Of a stretch of DNA of 64,000 bases, positions 23,127 to 33,169 are shown in pieces. The stretch is from Tulasnella sp. 424 (Eukaryota > Basidiomycota > Agaricomycetes > Cantharellales > Tulasnellaceae). Within the stretch, counting starts at the first letter, position 1. Every line of letters starts with the position of its first letter. The notes under the pieces are model-generated. The model did no database searches and was not told the DNA's origin. It saw nothing but the letters and a program-made list of their open reading frames with translations. A program made the translations under genes and the position numbers. The stretch spans positions 62,001 through 126,000 of the forward strand of contig WSUB01000085.1 of the NCBI GenBank assembly GCA_019633425.1. The letters are read 5' to 3'.

Positions 23127-25544
23127 ATGCTGTCTGAGAAGCTCGAAGGCCTAGATACTTCAACGCCCTCTCGTGCCGATTCAGCGACTCTCCGCTCCCC
23201 ATCACCCGTGCAAGACGTGGAGGAAACACCAGAAGAACCGGAGAAAGCCATCGCCGCTGTACCACCGCAGGATGAGTCGAAGCTTGTCGGTGGCTATAAG
23301 TTGGTTCTGATTTTCATCGGTATGCTGTTGTCGTGCGTATATTCACCTTACTGGCCCTGTGACACGAGGCTGACAACACCCTTGTTCGTAGTGCTCTGCT
23401 CGTGGCTCTCGACCAAACAATCGTCGCCACTGCCATCCCGCGAATTGCTTCCGAATTCAACGCGCTCGACGAAGTCACTTGGATTGCCTCCGCTTACTTC
23501 CTCACGCAGTGTGGTCTAACCCTCACCTACGGTAAGCTGGGTCTGCCTCCGAATCACCGAGCTTCCCCCCTAATCTCGTACATAGGTAAACTTCTGGCCG
23601 CCATCACGACCAAGTGGGTGTATCTTTTCGCTGTCATCGTTTTCGAAATCGGTAGCGCCATCTGCGGGGGTAAGCCACCATGTAAGCCTCGTACTTGAAG
23701 AAAGCAACTGAGAGTCGTTTCACCCTAGCCGCTCCTAATGTCGAGGCCCTAATTGTTGGCCGAGCCATCGCTGGTCTTGGTGCTGCAGGAATTTTCGTAC
23801 GTCCGCTGTTTATATTGTGACGAATCACTCGTTTGACCATATTCGATTTACGTCTACTAGTAGACATCGTGTCTTGCTATCTTGGCCGTCGTCACCCGAC
23901 TGGAGACGCGGCCAGTCCTTTTCGGTTTGTTCGGAGGTGTCTTCGCCTTTTCCAACGTCATCGGCCCTCTTCTCGGCGGTGCGTTCACAGACCACGTCTC
24001 CTGGAGATGGTGCTTCTACATCAAGTAAGATTTCATCATTGGTCTGAATCTACTTGTGATCGTTAACTTGCATTGCTTCCTACTTATCGTCAACAGCCTT
24101 CCGCTCGGCGCAATCACCATCGCTACGATTGTGTTCTTCATCAAGCCCAAGCACTCAAACGTAGAACCTGCAGGGTTCAAGGAGACTATGAGAAGGATTG
24201 CTGGTATCGACTGGATCGGTTCCATTCTTTCCATCGGCATGATCACGTCCATTCTCTTGCCTTTGCAATGGGGAGGTGTCACCAAACCTTGGAATGACAA
24301 GACTGTAATTGCCTTGTTCTGCGTCGTAAGTGACTCTCTTCGAATTCTGGCTTTGTCTATCCATTTACATTGCTCGCCAGTTCGCTGTTCTCCTTGCAGC
24401 CTTCGTCGGCTGGGAATGGTACGTTGGTGAAGAAAAGGCCATCATGCCTCTTTCTATGTGGGCCAACAGGGCACAAATTGGCTGCTGCTTGGAGGCTGTA
24501 TGTATCCAACTCCTTTGGTCGTCTACCTCTTGCTGAAATGCTGACCGACACCTCACAGTTCTTTCTCATGTTCATCATGCTTTGTGCTGTCTACTACCTC
24601 CCTCTCTATTACCAATCTGCTCAGCAACATACCGCTACTCGCTCGGGTATCGACATTCTGGCGTTCATGGTAAGTTCTCTGGGGTGAGCTATCGTAACTG
24701 TCATCTGACCCTGTCATTTCTAGTGCTGCATCATTTTCGGTGGTGCTCTTTCCGGAGCTGTCATTCACTTGGTAAGTATCGCCCTTTCCGGATTTAGCGC
24801 TCGTGCTCAAGGTCCCGTGCTTCTGTCTGCTAAACAGACGGGACGCCCGCTCCCATGGTTGATCTTCCCCCCTCCTATTGCTGCTCTTTCGTGCGGTCTC
24901 ATCTTCTGGAAACTCCAACACGCACCCAGCACCGGCTTCCTTCTCGGAATGCAGTTCCTCTTAGGTCTTGGATGTGGATGCGCTCTTCAGGTATGTCAAG
25001 ACTCAAGAAGCTTAGCGAGATTTTCCTGGCTCCCAAATCCGACACGTTACTGACGGAATATTCTCTTCCTCTACAGAACTGTATCATTGCTATCCAAGCC
25101 GAGTATTCCCATAAGCCGGAGCTGGTCCCTCAATCCACCGCATTGGTCAACTTCACCCAATTCTTCGGCGGCACCCTAGGCATTGCTATCGCCGGAACCA
25201 TCTTTGGCAACAAGCTCGGCACGTTCATCGCCGTCGAGGCACCTGGTCTTTCTCCCGAGGCCATTACTGCTGTGAAACAGTCGGTGGAGATGATCAAGAC
25301 GTTGGATCCAACTGTTCAAGCTGGCGTCATCGCTGCATATTCGAAAGCTCTTGGTGCGTTGGTTCTGTTACCTACCATCCACATGGAAGCAAAAACATAA
25401 AAACTAAACACGATGGTCATGCTTTCAGGATACGTGTTTATCATCGGTATTCCATCTGGTATTTTCGCCTCCTTCGCCGGTTGTCTGATACCGAACTTCA
25501 ACATCAAGAAGATGGGTGTTCAGCCGACAGTTCACGCAGTGTAG
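23127..25544 (+). CDS. MFS drug/H+ antiporter, DHA2 (14-TM) family, copy B
   Basis: Paralogue of the gene at 18381-20708, running from MLSEKLEGLDTS to VHAV and TAG at 25542-25544. It keeps the ALDQTIVATAIPRIASEF signature, GLGAAGIF, GGTLGIAIAGTIFG and the C-terminal FNIKKMGVQP. Differences concentrate in the N-terminal tail and loops (IAVEAPGLSPEAITA for IAIYAPGLSPETVAA). An additional 54-bp segment at 23532-23585 has GTAAGC...ATAG ends and is absent from copy A. It is stop-free and a multiple of three, so if retained it would add 18 residues after TYG; I read it as an intron. The substrate is unknown. Confidence 0.85.
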
Positions 25545-25647
25545 AACGACTTTCTTTTCGGTTTCGATTAAACGTCGTCGGATGCATAGCTATGAGCTTT
25601 ACTTCGATAATGCCAATTAGACGGGGTCACATTGTCTCCACTCCTAA

Positions 25648-26781
25648 CTATCGCTGAGTGCCCTCGGTGACTAGCAGTTTGAGGAGCAAGAACGCCGATC
25701 GTTTCTCCCTTTCTGGACCAATCCAATCCTTCTGGGGTGTAGATTCGTCTTCTTTCCCTGGCCAGGTAAACAAGTCGTCGTCGCTGTTGCTCGCCGCCGA
25801 GGCTTTCTGATCAGGTCCGGCAAGGATTTCGTGCCATTGGTCTTCAGTCAACGAAACTGCCTTGACGTCGGCATTCGCCTATTGAGGCGAAATAAGCGAG
25901 CATACCAATTGCTTATGGTTGGATGACTCACAGGTGCGACGGCGGTAATGAGTTCTTGTAACAGCCTTGGGTCTTCGCCTGGCCCAGGAGCTCGTGGCAA
26001 TGGGAGAAGCTCGGCCTAAGTGAGGCATGGCGAGGCTTAGTCCCTCAAACAACTGCCCAGAATACTGAGTAAATGAAGTACAGACCTCGATGACCAGACC
26101 ACGAGGTTGGTTCTTTTGGATAACCCTCCCAACCCGAATTATCAAATCCTCTCCGATTTGGAAAACGGCACCGTTGATCTCGATATCAGGTAAAGCTCCC
26201 GGCATACGATTGCTCCACACGGTTCCACCACCGATCTGCTGGAATACAAGTCCCAAGAGAGTGGGAGGAGATAACGTGAGACTGGTACTTTTATAATGAG
26301 GGGGCCGAGCTGGGACTTGAGCATTTGGGTCCTGAGCTAAAGCCGCCCGCCTTGTATTTTCAAAAGAGACGTGAGCGGGTGCAGATGTATCTTCGCAGAG
26401 CACGAAACAAGTATCTCCTGTTGTCATAGTGTTGATACTTCGAGAAGGCCAGGTGGTTGATTTGTAAAAACGAGCGTAAAGTTGCCATTGACCTTTTGTC
26501 GTTCCCTGTTAGATGAAATAGCAGTGAGAAGTGCTCCAGCAATACAGTAGGTTTCACTGCTCACGCCGTGGACCCCATTTATTTGCTGTGCGATCCTTCC
26601 GAAACCTGCGACATCATCGGGTAAGCCGGATTGGGGAAGGGCTGGAGCAGTTCGAAGCTCACGAGCTGACTTTTCTCATCAGCGTCTTTCCATCTCACGA
26701 GTCTGATGGTGATAGAGAGAGGGGATTGTCAGAGATGCTGCTGATGTATGGTGGTCCGCGCACTTACACTGTGTAGCCCAT
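25648..26781 (-). CDS. MED20: Mediator complex subunit 20
   Basis: Five exons in phase (26781-26768, 26702-26606, 26505-26086, 26015-25932, 25878-25648) give 281 residues. Motifs fit the basidiomycete MED20 layout: MGYTVLVRWKDA, GQWQLYARFYKSTTWPSRSI, TTGDTCFVLCEDTSAPAHVS, VFQQIGGGTVWSNRMPGALP, DIEINGAVFQIGEDLIIRVG, LTEDQWHEILAG and the acidic end KDWIGPEREKRSAFLLLK. MED20 is a head-module subunit of Mediator with a TBP-like fold that pairs with MED18 in the nucleus. The first coding exon is only 14 nt. The last exon is partly duplicated at 20811-20926. The exon 2/3 splice was chosen to keep the conserved GQW-YAR segment. Confidence 0.85.
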
Positions 26782-26906
26782 GGTGGTCGACGGAACTAAC
26801 GCAGTCAGGCCAATGTCACAACAGGTCACGTCACAGTTAGTGGCTCGCGACAAGGTTGACCTCTCATTCCAAACGACCACCTTTAGCGAAAACCAACCAA
26901 ACCACC
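26782..26906. promoter_or_regulatory. 125-bp divergent promoter (MED20 and TXNDC9-like)
   Basis: The two ATGs are separated by 125 bp, so initiation of both genes is compressed into this stretch, which contains a GTCACA repeat (CAATGTCACAACAGGTCACGTCACAGTTAG region). No TATA box is visible. Confidence 0.6.
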
Positions 26907-28061
26907 ATGGCCAACGAAGAAGCAGCTGACTAGTGAGTCCGAATCATTACCCTTGCACTGGGGCGCTTAAGTCCTCTTTCACTAGCATTCGACCTCCAAC
27001 ACCACCCGTTGACTCTAAAGTTGCCGAACTCGCCTCGCGGGTCCAAACCACAACTTTCCAGTCGTCAAGCGCCCCGAAATCGAAAGACAATGATGATGGA
27101 GAAGCAGACGACGAGGCGGCAAGCGACGATGAGCTCTTCGCAGAGCTGGAAAAAGAAGATGACCTGGAATTGTCTCGTCTACGAGAGAAGCGGATGGAAG
27201 CATTGAAGACCGAGTATGTACTATCCCCACAGCACGTTTCATGATGGATAAGGCTTCTGATACTTCATTAGACTTTCTAAGGTGCGGGACTTGCGCGAAC
27301 AGGAACATGGGCGCTACACCGAAATAACAGATGAGAAGGAAGTCATCAAAACGAGTGCGTGAGTCGTCAATCCTCTAAGGACTCTCTGTTTGCAATTGAC
27401 ATTTCCACATCCCTGGATATCTACAGGAACGAGGCGCGATGCGTAATTCACTTCTACCATCGTGACTTCCGCCGTTGCCAAATTATGGACAAGCATCTTG
27501 AAGTACGTCCTTTTGACGTCGTTACGCTCCTCATCACCACTCGGGAATGAATGATTCGTTAACTTCGGATCCTGTTTTCGTCTCACTTAGCTCATCGCCC
27601 CACATCATTTCAAGACTCGATTCATTCGCGTGTTTGTCGAGAACGTGCCCTGGTTGGTCGACAAGCTGCAGATCAAGGTCTTACCCTGCGTGATCAGCTT
27701 CGTTGGCGGTGTCACCAAGGATAGGTAAGGGCCGTCAAATGCGGAAATTTTCCTCCTCGCGTTTAGGACTCATATGAAACCTTTTCGGTGGCGTTCTTTG
27801 TAGGTTGGTCGGTTTCGAGGAAATTGGAAATGATGACGCGTTCACCACGGCGGCGCTCGAGCTCCGACTGGCACAGTCAGGTGTGCTACCCTAAAAGATC
27901 GTTCCCGGGTGTGAACATGTTGAAGTTGACGTTTTTCTGCGCCTTTGATAGGTGTCATTGAAACTCGCGCACAGAAGGCTCAACTTGTCAGCAAATACTC
28001 TGGTCGGTCTATTCGTGACAAAGAGGCCGAAGACGACGAAGAATACAGAAGCGACGAGTGA
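26907..28061 (+). CDS. TXNDC9: Thioredoxin-domain protein, TXNDC9/Plp1 type
   Basis: Seven exons in phase (26907-26932, 26986-27213, 27272-27358, 27427-27502, 27591-27724, 27804-27880, 27952-28061) give 245 residues. An acidic helical N-terminus (DDELFAELEKEDDLELSRLR) leads into a thioredoxin fold: VIHFYHRDFRRCQIMDKHLE, FIRVFVENVPWLVDKLQIKV, LPCVISFVGGVTKDRLVGFE and IRDKEAEDDEEY. The redox CxxC is absent (RRCQIMD), as in the phosducin-like/TXNDC9 family, which acts with the CCT chaperonin in tubulin and actin folding. Length matches the family. The gene ends 99 bp from the convergent TVP38 gene. Confidence 0.88.
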
Positions 28062-28160
28062 ACGTCCGTCTTGGAGGTCATTACACAAAGCAGTTACTAT
28101 GAAATCCATCAATTCACATTTAATGCTATATCCAATTTCGTCGGAGACCCTTGACTGGAT

Positions 28161-29679
28161 TTAGGCCGGAGCTTGTGGTTTGGATGGTTTCGGTGGTTGA
28201 GCCGGGGTAGTGTCGTCTAACTCGCGACCCGGTTCCGAAGGTTCATCCCTATACCGCTCTGGGGAAAGTGAGCGAATGAGGGGAGCCTCGAGATCATCGG
28301 CTGCCGACTCCAACGCTTCTGTGGCGAGCTCGTCGTCTTCTGCGGAGACGCCGGGCGTTCGCTTGATCTCCTGTTCGGTCAACTTCCACACCATCCTAAC
28401 ACGAAAGAGTGCGAAAATGAGCTTTGTGGGGTCAGGCGAAACCTGAATAGACGAACCATCCCGTGCCGAGCATAATGGCAATGCCTATTGCAATGGATAA
28501 TCCGTTGACAATTTTAGCCTGAAGGGAGATTATAACCGTCAGGCGCTGCTTTTTGGTGACGAAGCCGTATCTCCCACCTTGGTGTCCATCTTGTCCCGTT
28601 GGCGACCGTCCGAAAGCATCGCGACCCGTGAACCAATCCAAACGGCAATCATGAGTTTCGGTGTATAGACCACGGTTGCGATCATAAACTGAAAGAAGGA
28701 AACTGTTTCGATAGTAGCGAAGAGAAGGTTGTTGTATACCCTGGTCCACGTCGTTGCTTAGCTTCTGTGCAGAACAGCAAAACCAGGCGACAGTGAGAAC
28801 ATACCATGGAGGGAAGGGGCTGAGCCGAATGAGAATAATGAGAGGGAGGCCTCTAGCTCTCTATTTGGAAAGTTGGCGGTGGTTAATGGCACAGGCAGTC
28901 AGCTTCACTTGCGAGCAGACTGACAATGACGCTCTCGAGGGCGACCCATTTCCGATTCTTTTGCGACCACGAACGAATTCTCTTGCGGAATACGATCCTC
29001 ATAACGATAAAGGACAATGCTGCGCCGACCAGAGCCCCTGCGACGGCGAGGAACCATCCTTGGAGGCCGTAGGCGAATCCGCACACTGAAATGCTGGTGC
29101 TCCATCCGACGAGGGGTGGGAAGGACGTCAGAGCTAGGAGATGGAGCACCAAGGTTAAAGTCCTTCCTCGAGTCCTACTCAAAATGTGGGAAGCTATGCT
29201 TACCAATGATGGAAAGTAACAGTAGCCAACCAAAGCGCAGTTGGCGCAGGGCCTGCGACCAATTATACAGGGTTTGGGCAATTTTGGCAGGCCCAACAAC
29301 GACCAGTAAAGTGACCACGGCGCAGTTGACGATCATAAAGATCCATACTAGGAACTGTAATAAGATGGGGGTTGAGAAGGAGGACGTCAGCGCTCGGCCG
29401 CCGGAAGCAACACCGAAGAATGGGAATCAGGAGTCGTTCAATGGAGCTCTAGCCAACAGATGATCGCAGCAGAGGTGTCACCCCATCATATGCAGGAGTG
29501 GTATGGATCCCGAAGCCATGCGTCTAGAGGAGGATAGGATGAACTGAGTAACTGACTTTAACGAACGGTGGGGCTTTCTTGTAGCGTTTCGCGAGTGCCA
29601 CAAAGTAATCTTTGGCTATCGACGGTACTGATCTTTGATTATGGTTGGCTGCTGTCTGTTCCGGTGCATTTTCTTCCAT
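28161..29679 (-). CDS. TVP38: TVP38/TMEM64 (VTT-domain) Golgi membrane protein
   Basis: Seven exons in phase (29679-29557, 29354-29204, 29133-28925, 28860-28805, 28740-28578, 28518-28457, 28395-28161) give 332 residues. After a soluble N-terminus the TM segments include FMIVNCAVVTLLVVVGPAKI, the VTT core FPPLVGWSTSISVCGFAYG, AVAGALVGAALSFIVMRIV, RGLPLIILIRLSPFPPW, FFQFMIATVVYTPKLMIAVW and LSIAIGIAIMLGTGWM. The tail is acidic (AEDDELATEALESAADD). Yeast Tvp38 is a Golgi SNARE-associated-type protein. I started at the ATG at 29679; frames further upstream begin without ATG. The last junction uses donor GTTCGT, chosen because it restores the conserved GW-V-L motif. Confidence 0.82.
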
Positions 29680-30103
29680 AGTGGGAGTGGTTTTGATGGA
29701 GAGCTGCTGCGGTGCTTTGGGCGGAGGTGGTGGCCGTTTCTTGGACACCGCCGGTCACGTGGACGATACTTTCGTCAGCATCGTCATTGCACCCCGTTCT
29801 CAAAGCGACCATTCCTTTGAATCTTTTCCGGAGAGTTTTGGGACACCGACGACTCTCCGACTGCTGAGATCGACACCAAGAACAGTACGAAGAGATCCGG
29901 ACGCTTCTAGCGCAAAACCTATCACCTTGTACGCTCAACCGATCTCATAGGAGACCGAGGCTCGGAGCAGCACGCTTCTCATACCAATTTGAGCTAATCA
30001 TTAACTCCACCATTCGCCGTTTTAGCACACTCGCACGCCCTCAGATACCTCGAGGGGAGGCTTGTGAGCCCGAGAAGAAGAACTCCTAGCTGAGAAGAGC
30101 CGG
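29680..30103. promoter_or_regulatory. Divergent promoter (TVP38 and GPH carrier)
   Basis: 424 bp between the two start codons. No coding pattern seen on either strand and no clear TATA box. Confidence 0.45.
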
Positions 30104-32837
30104 ATGGTTCATTCCGTTGTCTCCGCCGTCGTTTCCGCCGTCTCAGCCAGACAACGGGAGTCCCACCACCACCAGGTCCCACCCGACTCACCTGTTCACT
30201 CCCCTCCACCTCCAATGTTCCCGCCGAGCGACTCGCCGGATCGTAAGGACTTACCGAGGTCACCCAAGTCGCCAAAGTCTTCCGCACTCAACTCCCCGAT
30301 CCCGCGCCTGAGGCCGACATTAGAACGCGGACCGACGGGTGAGCTCGTCACCAGGAGCGAGATAAAGGATGGTTTGGATGGCAGCCAAGGAGATGATGTA
30401 GACCCCACTAAGATCAGGAAGGGGCTATGGGATTTGATTGCATTGACCATATCTATGGCTGGTGCGCAGGTTGCGTGGACGGTTGAGCTCGGGTTCGTTT
30501 CCGTGCTCGTCGGCATTGAGATATTGAACCAACTAACATATTTTCCTCAGATATGGCACACCATTCCTCCTTGGACTGGGCTTATCTGCTCAGCTTACCA
30601 GTCTTGTCTGGCTCGCCGGCCCTATCAGTGGTCTTGTGGCGCAGCCCCTGATTGGCAAGTCGTCTTCCACGCCCAATGACTACCGTTCACGCAAGAATTA
30701 ACCCTCGGCTGTACTAGGCGCCATATCCGACTCCAGCACTTCCAAGTACCGTCGTCGCTACTGGGTCGTAACATCCACTGTTGTTCTAGCTATCTCCGCT
30801 GTGGCCCTGGCGTATGCTGAGGTCATCGCTGGTTTCTTTGTGGACATCCTTGGGCACAATGAAGGGAGGTCGGACCCAAAGTGGAAGCATCAGGTGCGAG
30901 CTAAGCAGGGAGCAGCTAAAAGTGCCAATAACTGACGCCAACTGCACTCCAGACCAAAAACACTGCAATCGGCCTGGCAGTCTTCGCATTTTATCTCCTC
31001 GACTTTGCGTTGAACGCTCTCCAAGGATCCCTTCGTAACCTGTTGCTTGACATTACCCCTGCTGAGCAATTGGGCAAGGCTAACGCTTGGCACGGTCGTA
31101 TGCTTCACCTGGGCAACATTGTTGGATTCACCTTTGGCTTCGTCAAACTGGCAGACTGGAAGATTTTGCGCCCGCTCGGAGGAGACCAATTCCGCAAAGT
31201 TTGCATCATTGCTGTCATCGTCCTCGTTGCAACCGTATGGATTACGTGCGCCACCCAGCATGAGAAGGAGCGACCCCAAAACACTGGGGACCGGGAAGAT
31301 AGGTATGTCGTCATACTCAACAGTAGCACAAATAGCACTAAACTGTCTTGTCGATGGCATTAGTGGTATGGTAGAGGTGGTACGCAACATTAGCCGCGCT
31401 CTTAGCACTTTGCCTCGCCCAGTACGAAGAGTGTGCTACGTCCAAGTTTGTGCTTTCATGGGTTGGTTCCCATTCCTGTTCTACAGGTACGATACCTTTT
31501 AACCTCTTTAACGGCGCCAAACTAACCCCTCGCGGACAGCACGACTTGGGTTGGCGAAATCATGGCGTACGAAATCGACCGTGATCCCGATCCAGAGGAG
31601 GCGACTCGCAAGGGAGAATTTGCCCTTCTCATCTACAGTTTTGGTGGGTCCTGATGCTACTCGACTATCCTTCCAATGGCTAATGAGGATTGGTCCGATA
31701 GTGGCCGTCATCGCTGGAACTGCCCTTCCTTACCTCGCCGCCATGGACGCCCGTCTTCTCAAGCAAATCGACAAAGAGATGGAAGATGCTGAGGCTGAGA
31801 TGGACGCTGAGCTGGTCAAGATTCGCGAAATGGTTCGACAATGGAAGGCCGAAGCTGCTCGCAAGAACCGACCTCTCCAACTTCCTCGTATGCCCTTCAT
31901 GTTGCGCAACATTTGGACGGCAGCCCTGGTTCTCTTCGGCGTAATCATGATGTCTACTTTCTTCATTACCACTGTTTTCCAGGTACGTGTTGGATCTGGG
32001 GGACATGAAAGACGCTCTAATGAAATCTTTTACTCGCGGCGTAGGCTACCATTGCGATCTCTTTACTCGGTATCTGCTGGGCGGTCGCTTGCTGGGTTCC
32101 GTTCGCCATTATCATGCAGTTCTTGCGAGAGATGGACGACGCTGCAGCTGCAGAACGAAAGAGCCAGGAAGACGCTCGTGGATTCGCTTCAACGTCATCC
32201 GGTCCTCGTTCGGCATCGGTCCTCAACCGTGCAAGCCGACCGCTGCATGCCCGCATTGCTTCGACCCCTACCATGAATTGGAGACCTGCTGGAGGCCCTC
32301 AGAGCGCCATTGAGCCGACCGAACGCACCCCGCTCGTGCGACGACACTCCATGGTGGATGTTTTGGACAGCAAGGAAGAAGAGATTATCTACGAGAGCAC
32401 TCAGCCTGTTGCCGGAGGAACTATTTTGGGAATCCACAACCTGGCCATTGTCATGCCACAGTTCCTGGTACGTGTCTCATAGCTGATCTTCGGGGAAAAG
32501 TCAAAAAATTGATCGCCATTCCCCAGATCGCTCTCATTTCAAGCGCCATCTTCCGTATCGCCGATCAGTCTAGGGATCCCTCGGCACCAGAGTACGTATA
32601 CTATGGGAAGAACGGAGTCGGTTGGATCCTTCGCTTCGGTGGAATTTGTGCTTTCGTGAGTAAAACATCTCGCTCCATTGCTCTGATGGGAGCCAGCTAA
32701 TGGGCTCCATTCTTCTGTGAATGTAGTTGGGCGCCGCGATTTGCCGACGTGTCCCACCTACAAAGACCGAGAAGGAGATGCGTTGGCGTTTGGCAGAGAT
32801 GAAGGAAGCCAGGGAGCTAGAAGGAGAGGGAGCCTAA
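30104..32837 (+). CDS. GPH-family sucrose/alpha-glucoside-type transporter
   Basis: Multi-exon gene from the ATG at 30104 (MVHSVVSAVVSAVSARQRES) to TAA at 32835-32837; an in-frame ATG at 30215 is the alternative start. A Pro/Ser-rich cytosolic N-terminus of about 100 residues precedes 12 TM helices. Diagnostic segments are LIALTISMAGAQVAWTVELG, LTSLVWLAGPISGLVAQPLI, GAISDSSTSKYRRRYWV, LDFALNALQGSLRNLLLDI and LGKANAWHGRMLHLGNIVGF. These match fungal and plant sucrose/H+ symporters such as S. pombe Sut1. A long charged loop with coiled-coil character (KQIDKEMEDAEAEMDAELVK) divides the helices, and a second large loop carries TPTMNWRP and ERTPLVRRHSM. It probably imports a disaccharide at the plasma membrane. 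Confidence 0.82.
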
Positions 32838-33169
32838 GGTGTCTCTCCATACCTCAATTTTGCGGATCTCCTTTTTCCTCGCCGTGGATAGAAAGCAATA
32901 TGGACATTCGAATCGCGGGCCTTGGCTCAAATTAGCTCAGCGTAATCTTTCTTCCATTTCTGTCGTCGCACGTATACATATGTATCTGTATTTTACCGCC
33001 GACCAAACAATATCCATAAGGATTATCATCCGGAGTAGTGCTTGAACGGCCATGCCTGACAACCCGGCATAAGCCTAACACCTAGACTTGCCCCTTTGCA
33101 TCACAACCTATTAGGTCCATCCATGCCACACATATACCGTCTTCCTCTGTTCCAATCTCCTGGCCTGTG
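32838..33169. other. Convergent intergenic
   Basis: 332 bp between the ends of the GPH carrier and the minus-strand SAP gene; it must hold both 3' ends. Nothing else is seen. Confidence 0.5.

Larger units (their letters stand above)
20927..25763. repeat. Tandem duplication unit B
   Basis: Second unit, nearly the same length as unit A, holding the truncated JMJD7, the second transporter and the intact MED20 3' end. The ancestral order JMJD7-MFS-MED20 is read by joining the intact ends. Confidence 0.85.

Noticed and set aside
25879..26427. ATG at 26427 as the MED20 start
   Set aside because: The conserved GQWQLYARFYKS segment and the N-terminal MGYT exon lie upstream in phase, so this methionine is internal.
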